This document shows positions 8,222-17,263 of a DNA stretch of 35,457 bases, one piece after another. Below the pieces are notes generated by a model. That model was not told the DNA's origin. It ran no database searches and saw nothing but the letters and a program-made list of their open reading frames with translations. The stretch covers positions 1-35,457 of the forward strand of contig NZ_JACJTT010000051.1 in assembly GCF_014698825.1 (NCBI RefSeq). Reading direction: 5' to 3'. Both the position numbers and the translations under genes were made by a program. Source of the stretch: Richelia sinica FACHB-800 (lineage in GTDB: Bacteria > Cyanobacteriota > Cyanobacteriia > Cyanobacteriales > Nostocaceae). Each line of letters begins with the position of its first letter. Position 1 is the stretch's first letter.

Positions 8222-10900
8222 ATGACAGTAATTGACAGTGGGCACAAGGGAATCTTCGGTATTTTGGTAACTTGGTTTTTCACCTCCGGGTTAATACCAC
8301 CTACATTTGCTCAAGTTTCATCGGATGGTACAACCAAAACAATTGTCAACTCGAATGACAAGAATTTCACCATTACAAATGGCGATCGCGTCGGCAATAA
8401 TTTATTTCATAGTTTCAGTCAATTCTCAATTCCCAGCCACGGTTCTGCATTCTTCAACAATGCTTCAGATATACAGAATATTTTTAGTCGTGTGACTGGT
8501 GGTAGTGCTTCCTTAATTGATGGTCTAATTAAAGCCAATGGTAGTGCTAATGTATTCCTGCTCAATCCCAGTGGCATTATCTTTGGACAAAATGCCAGTC
8601 TGCAAATAGGTGGCTCCTTTGTGGCTACAACTGCCGAAAGTTTATTATTTGCCGATGGGTTGAAATTCAGTGCTAAACATCGAGGGAATTCACCTTTACT
8701 CACCTTAAGCGTACCCATTGGCTTACAAATGGGGAGCAGTTCCAAGTCCATTAAAGTTGAGGGGGCAAAATTAGAAGTGCCAGTGGGAAGGACATTGGCG
8801 CTGGTGGGAAATAAATTAACCTTTGATCAGAGCGTAATTACTGCTAGCGATGGCAGAGTTGAATTAGGGAGCGTGGCTGTAAATAATCTGGTGGGACTGT
8901 CTGCAAATACTGCGGGGTTCAGCTTAAATTTCAATAGTGTGACTCAGTTCCAAGATATGAACTTGATTAACGCTGCTAAAATAGATACTAGTGGAAACCA
9001 AGGTGGTGCGATCGCTCTCCAGGGGCAAAAAATTACCCTGTCTGGCTCTTCAACTCTCACTTCTCACACTTTAGGCACAGGTTCAGGACAAGGCATTCTC
9101 CTCAAAGCCTCCGATTCCCTAGAACTAATTGGTCAGCCAGCCCTTTCTAACACTGCAATTACAGCTTACTCTCAACCCACAGCTGGGGGAAGGGGTGGAG
9201 ATGTGACAATTGAAACGCCTATTCTTAATGTTTTAAATGGGGCACAAATTAACACCCGTGCTTATGGTCTTGGAGATGCGGGCAACATTCAAGTCAAGAG
9301 TAAAACTGTCAATGTGATTGGGGAAGCAATCCATACACCTACAAAACAGCGATTTAGTGTCAGTACCCTAGCATCTAACACGATGAATGGTTCCCAAGGT
9401 CACGGCGGTAATGTCTCCATTAATGCCACACAAGTCAACATTCGGGATGGGGCTGAATTGCGAGCTACCGCCAGAGGTACGGGTGATGGTGGCAATATTC
9501 TTGTCACAGCCGATAACTTGAGTGTGACAGGTGAGACGGCCACAGGTGAACCTGCATTTTTAACGGGGATGAGTACCAGTAACCGTGAATATGCCACAGG
9601 TAAGGGTGGAGATATCATTCTCAATGTCGGCAAACTAGAGGTATTAAATGGCCCCGGTATTCGGACTGGTACTTATGGTGAAGGTACATCGGGAAACATT
9701 ATTGTTAACGCTGACGAAGTAACTTTAGGTGGCAGTTCATCAACTGGAGTGGCAACCAGATTTTTTGCATCCACAAATGGTAACTACAATTTTGCTACTA
9801 ACGAACTGATTAGTTTAGGTAAGGGAAAAGGTGGCAACATTACTTTTACTGTTGGTAAGCTCAACTTACTGGACGGAGGCAGAATTTCTACCTCAACTGA
9901 AACCTATGGTCAAGCTGGAAATATTTCCATTCAAGCTAATTCCATCAATATTGCAGGTGTGAGCCAAGTACCCAGTGGTCAGTTGCTTTACTCTTTGGAT
10001 GCCACAGGCCCAAGTGGGTTGTATGCTTCTTCTACAGGCCCTGGTATTGCAGGTTCAGTACATGTTACCACGAAGAATTTGAGTCTGAGCGATCGCGGCG
10101 AAATTGTAGTGAGCGGCAAAGGCACAGGAAATGCTGGTAATATGCTCATTCAAACTAATGATCTGAAGTTGGATCAAGCTAGCAAACTGCGTTCTGAAGC
10201 CAATGCAGGTGAAGGAGGTAACATTGACCTACAGCTGCGGGATGTCTTACTGATGCGAAATGGCAGTATCATCAGCGCACAGGCAGGTGGTAATGGCGGT
10301 AATATTACGATTAACGCCCCCAACATTGTCGGTTTAGAAAACAGTGACATTATTGCCAATGCAGTCCAGGGAAGAGGTGGTAATATTCACATCGCCACTG
10401 AGGGAATCATTGGACTGAAGTATGGCAATCTTCTCAATCCTAGAGAAGTTCTGACAAATGACATTACTGCTAGTTCCCAATTCAATGTCAATGGCACTGT
10501 GCAAATTAATAATGTTGGTGTCGATCCCAATTCTGGCTTAGTAGAACTACCAAACAATCTCACCGACCCCTCTCAACAAATAGCCAGCGGTTGCTCTGCT
10601 ACTAGTAGCAGTAGTTTTATTGCTACGGGTAGGGGAGGAATACCAAAAAATCCCACTGGAGAAATGAAGAAAGATGGCTATGATGGTTTAAGCCGACGCA
10701 CCTGGTCTGACTTACGTAACATCTCTGCATATCGAAAAAATCACCCGGTGATGACACAAATACCCCAATCTTCAGAGATTATAGTCCAAGCAGTCGGTGT
10801 ACATCGTCTACCTGACGGAAAAATTGAATTAGTAGCAGATAAATCTCCTACTCAGATGCAACCATTCGTTACCTGTGCTGCTGTAAAGAAAAGTAAATAA
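8222..10900 (+). CDS. TpsA-like filamentous haemagglutinin N-terminal domain protein, paralogue 2
   Basis: This 892-residue product is built like its neighbours. The signal peptide ends PPTFA before Q31. The secretion domain has LFHSFSQFSIP, IFSRVTGG and NPSG (NPNG in the first paralogue). A long beta-helix follows with repeated GGNI/GDI coils. It lacks the insert found after the secretion domain in paralogues 1, 3 and 4, and is the most diverged of the four there. The C-terminal module is INNVGVDPNSGLVELP, ASGC (C791), SSFIATGRGGIPKNP, TWSDLRN and FVTCA (C885). The cysteine spacing of 94 is identical to paralogue 1, and these are the only cysteines in the protein. It is probably co-transcribed or co-regulated with the flanking copies, given the 72-bp gaps. 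Confidence 0.87.
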   Translation: MTVIDSGHKGIFGILVTWFFTSGLIPPTFAQVSSDGTTKTIVNSNDKNFTITNGDRVGNNLFHSFSQFSIPSHGSAFFNNASDIQNIFSRVTGGSASLIDGLIKANGSANVFLLNPSGIIFGQNASLQIGGSFVATTAESLLFADGLKFSAKHRGNSPLLTLSVPIGLQMGSSSKSIKVEGAKLEVPVGRTLALVGNKLTFDQSVITASDGRVELGSVAVNNLVGLSANTAGFSLNFNSVTQFQDMNLINAAKIDTSGNQGGAIALQGQKITLSGSSTLTSHTLGTGSGQGILLKASDSLELIGQPALSNTAITAYSQPTAGGRGGDVTIETPILNVLNGAQINTRAYGLGDAGNIQVKSKTVNVIGEAIHTPTKQRFSVSTLASNTMNGSQGHGGNVSINATQVNIRDGAELRATARGTGDGGNILVTADNLSVTGETATGEPAFLTGMSTSNREYATGKGGDIILNVGKLEVLNGPGIRTGTYGEGTSGNIIVNADEVTLGGSSSTGVATRFFASTNGNYNFATNELISLGKGKGGNITFTVGKLNLLDGGRISTSTETYGQAGNISIQANSINIAGVSQVPSGQLLYSLDATGPSGLYASSTGPGIAGSVHVTTKNLSLSDRGEIVVSGKGTGNAGNMLIQTNDLKLDQASKLRSEANAGEGGNIDLQLRDVLLMRNGSIISAQAGGNGGNITINAPNIVGLENSDIIANAVQGRGGNIHIATEGIIGLKYGNLLNPREVLTNDITASSQFNVNGTVQINNVGVDPNSGLVELPNNLTDPSQQIASGCSATSSSSFIATGRGGIPKNPTGEMKKDGYDGLSRRTWSDLRNISAYRKNHPVMTQIPQSSEIIVQAVGVHRLPDGKIELVADKSPTQMQPFVTCAAVKKSK

Positions 10901-10973
10901 ATATTGTTGATTGTGTAAGTCAAAATATCACCTTGGGAACCCTAACTGTTAAGACAGCTTGGGGTAATTTGAG
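10901..10973 (+). promoter_or_regulatory. Conserved TpsA-array leader, copy 3
   Basis: This 73-bp gap again shows TTGATTGTGTAAGTCAAAAT upstream and a core TTGGGAACCCTAACTGTT then AAGACAGCTTGGGGTAATTT (10933-10970), ending 3 bases before the ATG. Compared with copy 1, AAGG has become ACTG inside the core, while the flanks and the distance to the ATG are kept. GGGG 9 bases before ATG 10974 is the likely ribosome binding site. Confidence 0.6.
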
Positions 10974-13457
10974 ATGAAAGTAATTGACAATTGGCAAAAG
11001 CGAATTTTTGGTACATTGATCACTTGTTTGTTCACTTCTGGACTGACATTACCCACATTTGCCCAAGTGATATCAGATAGTACAACCAAGACAATTGTCA
11101 ACCCCACTGTCAATATTTTTACAGTTATTAATGGTACTGCAAAGGGTAATAATTTATTTCACAGCTTCAGTAATTTCTCTGTGCCTAAGGGTAGTGAAGC
11201 AAGATTTGATTTAGTAAATACGCCTAATATTACCACTATTTTTAGTCGAGTGACAGGTGGAAATATTTCTAATATTGATGGATTAATTAAAACTATTAAT
11301 AATAATCCCAATAATGCTGTCAGTTTATTTTTAATGAATCCCAATGGGATTATCTTTGGACAAAATGCCAAGTTAGATATTAGCGGCTCCTTTGTAGGGA
11401 CGACAGCAAATATTATTAAGTTTGCTGATGGAGTCGAGTTTAGTGCAGTTAATGCTACTGCTAACCCCTTGCTAGCCATGAGCGTACCCATTGGCTTGCA
11501 GTTTGGTCAAAACTCAGGAAAAATTGCCTTACAAGGAACTGGACATCATCTCACCTCTCAAAATCCACTAATTACATCCTATATTCCTACAGTATTAGAG
11601 GCTAATTTGGCTGTGAAATCGGGACGTACATTAGCACTTTTGGGTTCTTCTGTTGACCTTAATGGTGGGATTTTGCTTGCTCCGGAAGGACGAGTTGAAC
11701 TCGGTGGTGTAGCTGAAGGTGAAGTTAAACTCAATGCAGTCAGTCAAGGATTTAACCTAGATTATCAAAACACTTCTAGATTTGGTGATATTAATCTTGC
11801 ACAGCGATCGCTAGTAAATGTCAATGGCATTAATGCAGGTTCTATTCAAGTACAAGGTCGCAAAGTTCGCCTCACAGATGGCTCCGTATTATGGGTACAA
11901 AATCGAGGAGTGCAAAAGGCTGGAGATATCGATGTTTTTGCCTCTGATACTCTGAAATTGTCTGGTGCTACTACTAACCTGAAAATCCGTACCAGTATTA
12001 TCAACGAGACCATCAACAATGGTATGAGCGGTAATATTCGCATTGTCACACCAAATTTAAGCGTTAATAATGGTGCGATAGTCAGTAACCGTAATTACAA
12101 ATCTGCTGATAGTGGACATCTCAGCATCACAACCTCTAATCTCGATGTCAGCGGTTATATTCCTAACGACCCTTCAGCCTACGCAGCAATCGGAACACTC
12201 ACATTCTCTACAGGCAAGGCTGGTGACATGACAGTCACAACACAGAATCTATCTGTATTAGATGGTGGTTATCTCGGCTCCACAACCTTTGGACTTGGTA
12301 CAGGTGGTGAAGTAACAATTAATGCCGATAGTGTGAATGTCATTGGCGCAACTCCCATCAGTATTGCTAGTGTTATTGGTAATACTACTATTGGGAATGG
12401 TGGTAATGCCGGGAAACTGACACTAAATACTCGCACCCTTACAATCAAGGCAAGTGGTAGTGTGACAACTGCGAGTCTGGGAGTAGGTAATGCAGGTGAT
12501 TTAACCGTGAATGCGACGGAATGGATTAATATCAGTGGTCGCTCACCAAATATTAGCTATGGTAGTAATATTTCTTCAACAGTTAGCTCTCTGAGTGCCA
12601 GTTATTATTCCCAATTAATCAATGTGAGTAAAATTCCGAGAGGTTCATCCGGACAAGTGACTGTTAATAGTCCTATCCTCAAAATTAGTGATGAAGCCAG
12701 AATTAATACTGGTAACTATGGAATTGGGAATGCAGGTACGCTGAATATCAATACAGAAAGGCTGGAGTTAAATAAGGGCTTTTTAGCTAGTTTTACAGCT
12801 TCAGGACAAGGCGGTAATATGAATATCCAAAGCGACGCGCTCATTCTTAGAGATCAGAGTCTGATTATAGGAACTGCTCTCGGTTCAGGAGATGGTGGCA
12901 ATATTATGATTAATTCGCCAGTGATTGTCGGATTTAATAATAGCGACATTACGGCTAATGCAGTCACAGGTCATGGTGGTAATATTAACATCACAACTCA
13001 AGGTATCTTTGGACTGAAGTTTCGCCCCCAACTAACTTTAGAAAATGACATTACAGCCAGTTCTCAATTTGGTGTTAATGGTACGGTTGATATTAATAAT
13101 GTTGGTGTTGACCCCAATTCTGGTTTAATCGAATTACCAGCAAATCTCAGTAATTCATCTCAACAAATTGCTAGTGGTTGTGATGTCAAGCAAGGTAGTA
13201 GTTTTGTGGCTACAGGAAAAGGGGGAATACCAGAAAATCCTAATCAAGATGTCAGGAGCGCTCAACCCTGGTCTGATATTCGTGATATTTATACATACCG
13301 CAAAACCCAACCAGCACAAGCCAAAATCCTCCCATCCCCAGAAACCCTTGTCCAAGCCACATCCTGGCGAAGAAATGCCCAAGGGAAAGTTGAATTAGTT
13401 GCAGCTAAATCTTCCACTCCAGTGCAAACATTAAGCTGTTCTGGGATATCTAAATAA
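10974..13457 (+). CDS. TpsA-like filamentous haemagglutinin N-terminal domain protein, paralogue 3
   Basis: This 827-residue protein has a signal peptide almost identical to paralogue 1 (WQKRIFGTLITCLFTSGLTL, PTFA before Q31). The secretion domain follows with LVNTPNITTIFSRVTGG and LFLMNPNGIIFGQNA. The beta-helix body has coils such as GDMTVTTQNLSVLDGG and GEVTINADSVNV. The C-terminal module carries C736 and C822, 86 residues apart, with a shortened linker: RTWSD is reduced to PWSDIRDIYTYRK, and the end is TLSCSGISK instead of FVTCA. A 243-bp part of the secretion-domain coding region is about 96% identical to paralogue 4, far above the rest of the gene. Role as for the array: surface or secreted protein, ligand unknown. 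Confidence 0.87.
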   Translation: MKVIDNWQKRIFGTLITCLFTSGLTLPTFAQVISDSTTKTIVNPTVNIFTVINGTAKGNNLFHSFSNFSVPKGSEARFDLVNTPNITTIFSRVTGGNISNIDGLIKTINNNPNNAVSLFLMNPNGIIFGQNAKLDISGSFVGTTANIIKFADGVEFSAVNATANPLLAMSVPIGLQFGQNSGKIALQGTGHHLTSQNPLITSYIPTVLEANLAVKSGRTLALLGSSVDLNGGILLAPEGRVELGGVAEGEVKLNAVSQGFNLDYQNTSRFGDINLAQRSLVNVNGINAGSIQVQGRKVRLTDGSVLWVQNRGVQKAGDIDVFASDTLKLSGATTNLKIRTSIINETINNGMSGNIRIVTPNLSVNNGAIVSNRNYKSADSGHLSITTSNLDVSGYIPNDPSAYAAIGTLTFSTGKAGDMTVTTQNLSVLDGGYLGSTTFGLGTGGEVTINADSVNVIGATPISIASVIGNTTIGNGGNAGKLTLNTRTLTIKASGSVTTASLGVGNAGDLTVNATEWINISGRSPNISYGSNISSTVSSLSASYYSQLINVSKIPRGSSGQVTVNSPILKISDEARINTGNYGIGNAGTLNINTERLELNKGFLASFTASGQGGNMNIQSDALILRDQSLIIGTALGSGDGGNIMINSPVIVGFNNSDITANAVTGHGGNINITTQGIFGLKFRPQLTLENDITASSQFGVNGTVDINNVGVDPNSGLIELPANLSNSSQQIASGCDVKQGSSFVATGKGGIPENPNQDVRSAQPWSDIRDIYTYRKTQPAQAKILPSPETLVQATSWRRNAQGKVELVAAKSSTPVQTLSCSGISK
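11099..11341 (+). repeat. Near-identical secretion-domain tract (partner 13756-13998)
   Basis: By eye the 243 bases align without gaps to 13756-13998 with about 10 mismatches (about 96% identity). Sequence on both sides diverges sharply, which is the pattern expected of gene conversion or a recent partial duplication between paralogues 3 and 4. Confidence 0.75.
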
Positions 13458-13511
13458 CCTCAAAACCTAAATCAAATTATCAGTATTTTATCTCTGAATT
13501 TAGCAGTTGGA

Positions 13512-13537
13512 GGAGAAACAACTTTCCCTGTTTCCCC
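13512..13537. other. Imperfect inverted repeat in the gap between paralogues 3 and 4
   Basis: GGAGAAACA, an 8-base loop, then TGTTTCCCC pair at 8 of 9 positions. It lies in the 160-bp gap that lacks the conserved leader. It is followed by A residues, not a T-run, on the plus strand, so it is not a classical terminator. It may mark the boundary of a separate transcription unit for paralogue 4. Confidence 0.35.
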
Positions 13538-13618
13538 AAAAATCATTGTGTTATAAATCATGGGATTTAGGGAATTTTAAATCTAAGGAAGTAAAATCAT
13601 GAAAGGGAGGATTAGGTG

Positions 13619-16153
13619 ATGGGGGGAATTACGATAGAAAATAACTGGAAAACTAACATATTCGTATCTATATTAACAACAGGACTTCTCTCATCAGGAA
13701 TGATTTTACCTGTTGTTGCACAAGTAACGTCAGATGGGACAACAAAGACCGTTGTCAACCCCACTGGCAATATTTTTACAATTATTAATGGTACTGCAAA
13801 GGGTAATAATTTATTTCACAGCTTCAGTAATTTCTCTCTGCCTAAGGGTAGTGAAGCAAGATTTGATTTAGTAAATACACCTAATATTACAACTATCTTT
13901 AGTCGAGTAACTGGTGGAAATATTTCTAATATTGATGGATTAATTAGAACGATTAATAATAATCCCAATAATGCTGTCAGTTTATTTTTAATGAATCCAG
14001 CAGGGATTGTATTTGGTAACAATGCCAAGTTAGATATTAGTGGCTCCTTTGTAGGAACTACAGCAACTAGTATCAAATTTGCTGATGGAACAGAATTTAG
14101 TGGAAAAAACCTCAGTGTATCGCCATTATTGACGATGAGTGTACCCATCGGTTTGCAGTTGGCTCAAAACTCAAGAGATATTGTTGTACAAGGAAGTGGA
14201 CATAACATCACCATAGGATTTTTTGCTCCCGCTGATCGCAGCAAAAATCCCATCGGGTTACAAGTGGGATCTGGCAATACCCTGGCATTGATTGGCAAAG
14301 GTGTGAATTTTTCCGGTGGTGTTGTTACTACCAAGGGAGGAGGGCATCTAGAAGTAGGTAGTGTGAGTGATGGGTTTGTCAAACTCAACTCAACATCTGC
14401 GGGGTTGGTTGGGAATTATTCCGCTGTCAGTCAATTCCATGACATTCATTTAGCACAACAATCTTTGTTAGATGCTAGTGGTAGCGGTGGATCGATTCAA
14501 CTGCAAGGACGGAACATTAGTTTTAGTGAAGGTTCTGCTGCTTTGCTACAAAACACGGGACTACAAAAACCATCTCAAGGCATTACCATCAAAGCCACTG
14601 GAACTGTTAACCTCAGCGGCAATACATCGGATGGTAAATTAGGAAGTCTCATCCAAATTGATAACTTAGGCATTACTCCAACAGGGGATATTAACCTTTC
14701 TGCCCAGGATTTATTCATGACAGAAGGGGCAAATATCCATAACTGGACATTTACACCAATAGCTAGTGGTAATATTACAGCCAATGTAACAGGTGTGATC
14801 GCCCTTGATGGATTTGCTCCCGCTAATCCCGTTGTCGTGACTTCCATTACCTCCATCACATTAAACTCTGGTAGGGCAGGTGATATAAACGTCTCAACCA
14901 GTAATATGAGAGTTCTGAATAGTGGCAGTCTCAGCACTTTATCTGCTGGTTCAGGACAGGCTGGAATCCTACGATTTAATGTGGCAGACTTACTGGAAAT
15001 TGCTGGTAATAACCCCTTCACAACATTATCAAGTGCAGTCATTTCATCGACGAGTAGCACTGGAGATTCCGGTAGCAGTTTTATCAACACATCCAGATTA
15101 ATAGTTAGAGACAGTGGAATACTAGGGTCTAGCACCGTGGCTTCAGGTGCAGCAGGTAGCGTGACAGTCAATGCTTCAGAGTATGTAGATGTTAGAGGCA
15201 GATCCACTACCTCGATTCTTCCTGCCCGTATCGCCTCCAGTGCCGAAATTGTTGATCCAGCCACTCAAGCTGCCCTTGGACTTCCAGCCATTCCTACTGG
15301 TAAAGCGGGTTCTCTCACGATTAATACCCCTTTGTTACGTGTCACTGATGGGGCATTTGTCACTGTCAAAAATGATGGGCCGAACAGTGCAGGGAACTTG
15401 CAGATTAACGCCAACTCCATTTTTCTCAACCATCAAGGTAGCATCAGCGCATCTACTGCTTCTGGTAATGGAGGTGATGTCAGATTAAACTTACAAAATT
15501 ATCTACTGATGCGGGACAATAGCTTAATTTCCACTACTTCCGCTGGTCAAGGTGATGGTGGCAACTTATCAATTTCTTCACCTGTGATTGTTGGTCTAGA
15601 AAACAGTGACATTATCGCTAATGCCATTCAAGGTCGGGGCGGCAATATTGATATGACTAGTCAAAGTCTGATTGGTCTAAAACTAGTTGATACCATCACT
15701 CCCAGAACTGATCCCACCAACGACATCGCTGCCAGTTCCCAGTTTAGTGTTAATGGTACTGTGCAAATTAATCATATTGGTATTGACCCCAATTCTGGTT
15801 TAATTGAATTACCTGCAAATGTCACTGACCCATCCCAACAAATAGCAAGTGGTTGTGCAAATAATCGGGGTAGTAGTTTTATCGCCACCGGACGTGGTGG
15901 AATTCCACAAAATCCTACAGAAGAAACGAGGAGCGATGTTTACCAAGGTTTAAGTCTACACACCTGGTCTGACATTCGTGACATCTCTGCATATCGAAAA
16001 ACAGTGGATGCACAATTACCTTCTTCTCCAGACATCCTCATACAAGCGACATCTTGGCGACGCAATAGCCATGGTCAAATTGAGTTAGTTGCTGCTAAAA
16101 TTCCTGCTCAATTGCAACCATTCGTTACTTGTGCACCAATTTCTAAAGAATAA
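13619..16153 (+). CDS. TpsA-like filamentous haemagglutinin N-terminal domain protein, paralogue 4
   Basis: This 844-residue product has a signal peptide different from the other three (WKTNIFVSILTTGLLSSGMI, ending VVAQ), then the same secretion domain with NPAG in place of NPNG, a beta-helix with GDINVSTSNMRVLNSG-type coils, and the C-terminal module with C746 and C838 (92 apart) ending FVTCAPISKE. A strong Shine-Dalgarno AGGGAGG (13604-13610) sits 8 bases before ATG 13619; a GTG one codon earlier is also possible. The shared 41-base leader is absent, so this copy is probably expressed differently. The secretion-domain tract is almost identical at DNA level to paralogue 3. A 229-codon frame on the opposite strand (14575-15264) is a shadow of the repetitive coding sequence. 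Confidence 0.87.
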   Translation: MGGITIENNWKTNIFVSILTTGLLSSGMILPVVAQVTSDGTTKTVVNPTGNIFTIINGTAKGNNLFHSFSNFSLPKGSEARFDLVNTPNITTIFSRVTGGNISNIDGLIRTINNNPNNAVSLFLMNPAGIVFGNNAKLDISGSFVGTTATSIKFADGTEFSGKNLSVSPLLTMSVPIGLQLAQNSRDIVVQGSGHNITIGFFAPADRSKNPIGLQVGSGNTLALIGKGVNFSGGVVTTKGGGHLEVGSVSDGFVKLNSTSAGLVGNYSAVSQFHDIHLAQQSLLDASGSGGSIQLQGRNISFSEGSAALLQNTGLQKPSQGITIKATGTVNLSGNTSDGKLGSLIQIDNLGITPTGDINLSAQDLFMTEGANIHNWTFTPIASGNITANVTGVIALDGFAPANPVVVTSITSITLNSGRAGDINVSTSNMRVLNSGSLSTLSAGSGQAGILRFNVADLLEIAGNNPFTTLSSAVISSTSSTGDSGSSFINTSRLIVRDSGILGSSTVASGAAGSVTVNASEYVDVRGRSTTSILPARIASSAEIVDPATQAALGLPAIPTGKAGSLTINTPLLRVTDGAFVTVKNDGPNSAGNLQINANSIFLNHQGSISASTASGNGGDVRLNLQNYLLMRDNSLISTTSAGQGDGGNLSISSPVIVGLENSDIIANAIQGRGGNIDMTSQSLIGLKLVDTITPRTDPTNDIAASSQFSVNGTVQINHIGIDPNSGLIELPANVTDPSQQIASGCANNRGSSFIATGRGGIPQNPTEETRSDVYQGLSLHTWSDIRDISAYRKTVDAQLPSSPDILIQATSWRRNSHGQIELVAAKIPAQLQPFVTCAPISKE
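13756..13998 (+). repeat. Near-identical secretion-domain tract (partner 11099-11341)
   Basis: This is the second copy of the 243-bp tract shared with paralogue 3. Several of the roughly 10 differences are synonymous third-position changes. Divergence resumes directly after the shared NP codons, where NPNG becomes NPAG. Confidence 0.75.
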
Positions 16154-16262
16154 TTGGAAGTTAGAGTTTGATTTAGAAACTAAACTCAGTCACAATTGCT
16201 TTGTTAACGGATAGTAAAGCCTATAAAGTGATTAATTACAGCGTATGCTACATAAAATAAGG

Positions 16263-16338
16263 GCGATCGCACTTCATTTTCCATAAATACAGGAAAGCGA
16301 TCGCTCTTTTGATGTGAAGGTGGCTAGAGAGCGATCGC
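16263..16338. repeat. Cluster of three HIP1 octamers
   Basis: GCGATCGC occurs at 16263-16270, 16297-16304 and 16331-16338, an even spacing of 34 bases. HIP1 is the highly iterated palindrome of many cyanobacterial genomes. The cluster lies in the 211-bp convergent gap between paralogue 4 and the PEP-CTERM gene. I see nothing else functional in that gap. Confidence 0.8.
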
Positions 16339-16364
16339 AATAGGTGTAAATAAATATTCAATTT

Positions 16365-17171
16365 TTAACTTGCTACCACTGGTTTTTTACGGTTTCGCAT
16401 TACCCAGCTACCAGCAGCACCAAAAAATACTAAACCTAAAGTTGCTGATGATTCTGGTACAGGCTGTGAATCAGGTATAGTATAAGAAAGTGTGCCTTTG
16501 AAATTTGTCCAAGCTAAATCCCCTGCTTGGCTAGATAAAGCTTTTGCAGGTGCATTTGGGTCTGTACTAAATGTGTTATTGACCCAGAATCGTAAAACAT
16601 TTATCCCACCTACATTAAATAAATTTTGATTATTGAATTTAAAACCTTCCCATCCATTCCCGTCAAATTGTTTAGGAACATAATTTTTATTTCCGTCCAT
16701 CATTCTACCTGAAGCTGAACTATGAGCAGGAAGCGCAAAAGCATATCTACCGACTTCATTACCATTGATATCTAATACCACACGATCATCAGCAGCAATA
16801 GCAGTAAAATCTAGTTTGATATCAGTAGCATCTTTGGGTAGCTCAAAAGTATGATAAATATGTGCAACACCATAAAAACTGGGCATATTACCAGGAACAT
16901 CAGAACCATAATCATTATTTGATCCAATGTTATTTTTCATAATCCAACTGAAATCATCATTGAATCCATAAGTTGGATAACGTGGATCTTGATAATTACC
17001 GGAATAGTTCCAAGTAAAACTTGAATCAGGATTGCCAATGTTCATTCCTGTTTTACCTGCTATTCCTGTATTTATCGGAACGGTAATTGTAGCGGCTTGA
17101 GCAGAATGAATAATCGTCAATAATGATGCAAAAGTAGCAGCAGAAATTGTCAACTTGATTAAAGTCTTCAT
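16365..17171 (-). CDS. PEP-CTERM sorting domain protein
   Basis: This 268-residue exported protein has a Sec signal peptide (about residues 1-26, ending HSAQA before ATITV). The middle is a beta-rich extracellular domain with an AADDRVVLDINGNEVGRY stretch, recalling carbohydrate-binding-like jelly-roll modules. The C-terminal sorting signal is VPESSATLGLVFFGAAGSWV followed by the basic tail MRNRKK. In the PEP-CTERM system this signal is recognised by an exosortase, and many such proteins accompany exopolysaccharide. The motif is PES rather than the usual PEP, a frequent cyanobacterial variant. ATG 17171 is preferred over 17177 because AGG then lies 8 bases upstream. It follows the small secreted-protein gene on the same strand by about 90 bases, so the two may form an operon. 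No exosortase is in the window. Confidence 0.85.
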   Translation of the reverse strand: MKTLIKLTISAATFASLLTIIHSAQAATITVPINTGIAGKTGMNIGNPDSSFTWNYSGNYQDPRYPTYGFNDDFSWIMKNNIGSNNDYGSDVPGNMPSFYGVAHIYHTFELPKDATDIKLDFTAIAADDRVVLDINGNEVGRYAFALPAHSSASGRMMDGNKNYVPKQFDGNGWEGFKFNNQNLFNVGGINVLRFWVNNTFSTDPNAPAKALSSQAGDLAWTNFKGTLSYTIPDSQPVPESSATLGLVFFGAAGSWVMRNRKKPVVAS

Positions 17172-17263
17172 GATCATTACCTAAATATTTGAATTGATCA
17201 AAAACTGAATGCTGAAAGAAAGGCTGGTATAAGCAAAATAACCAGCCATACAAAACACAGAAT

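Noticed and set aside
13512-13537. Terminator of paralogue 3
   Set aside because: The inverted repeat is followed by adenines on the plus strand, so it lacks the T-run of an intrinsic terminator; recorded only as a hairpin.
14575-15264. Long 229-codon open frame on the minus strand
   Set aside because: It lies fully inside TpsA paralogue 4 in antisense, has repetitive low-complexity composition, no ribosome binding site and no family resemblance. Similar antisense frames occur in the other paralogues because the repetitive sequence lacks stops there.
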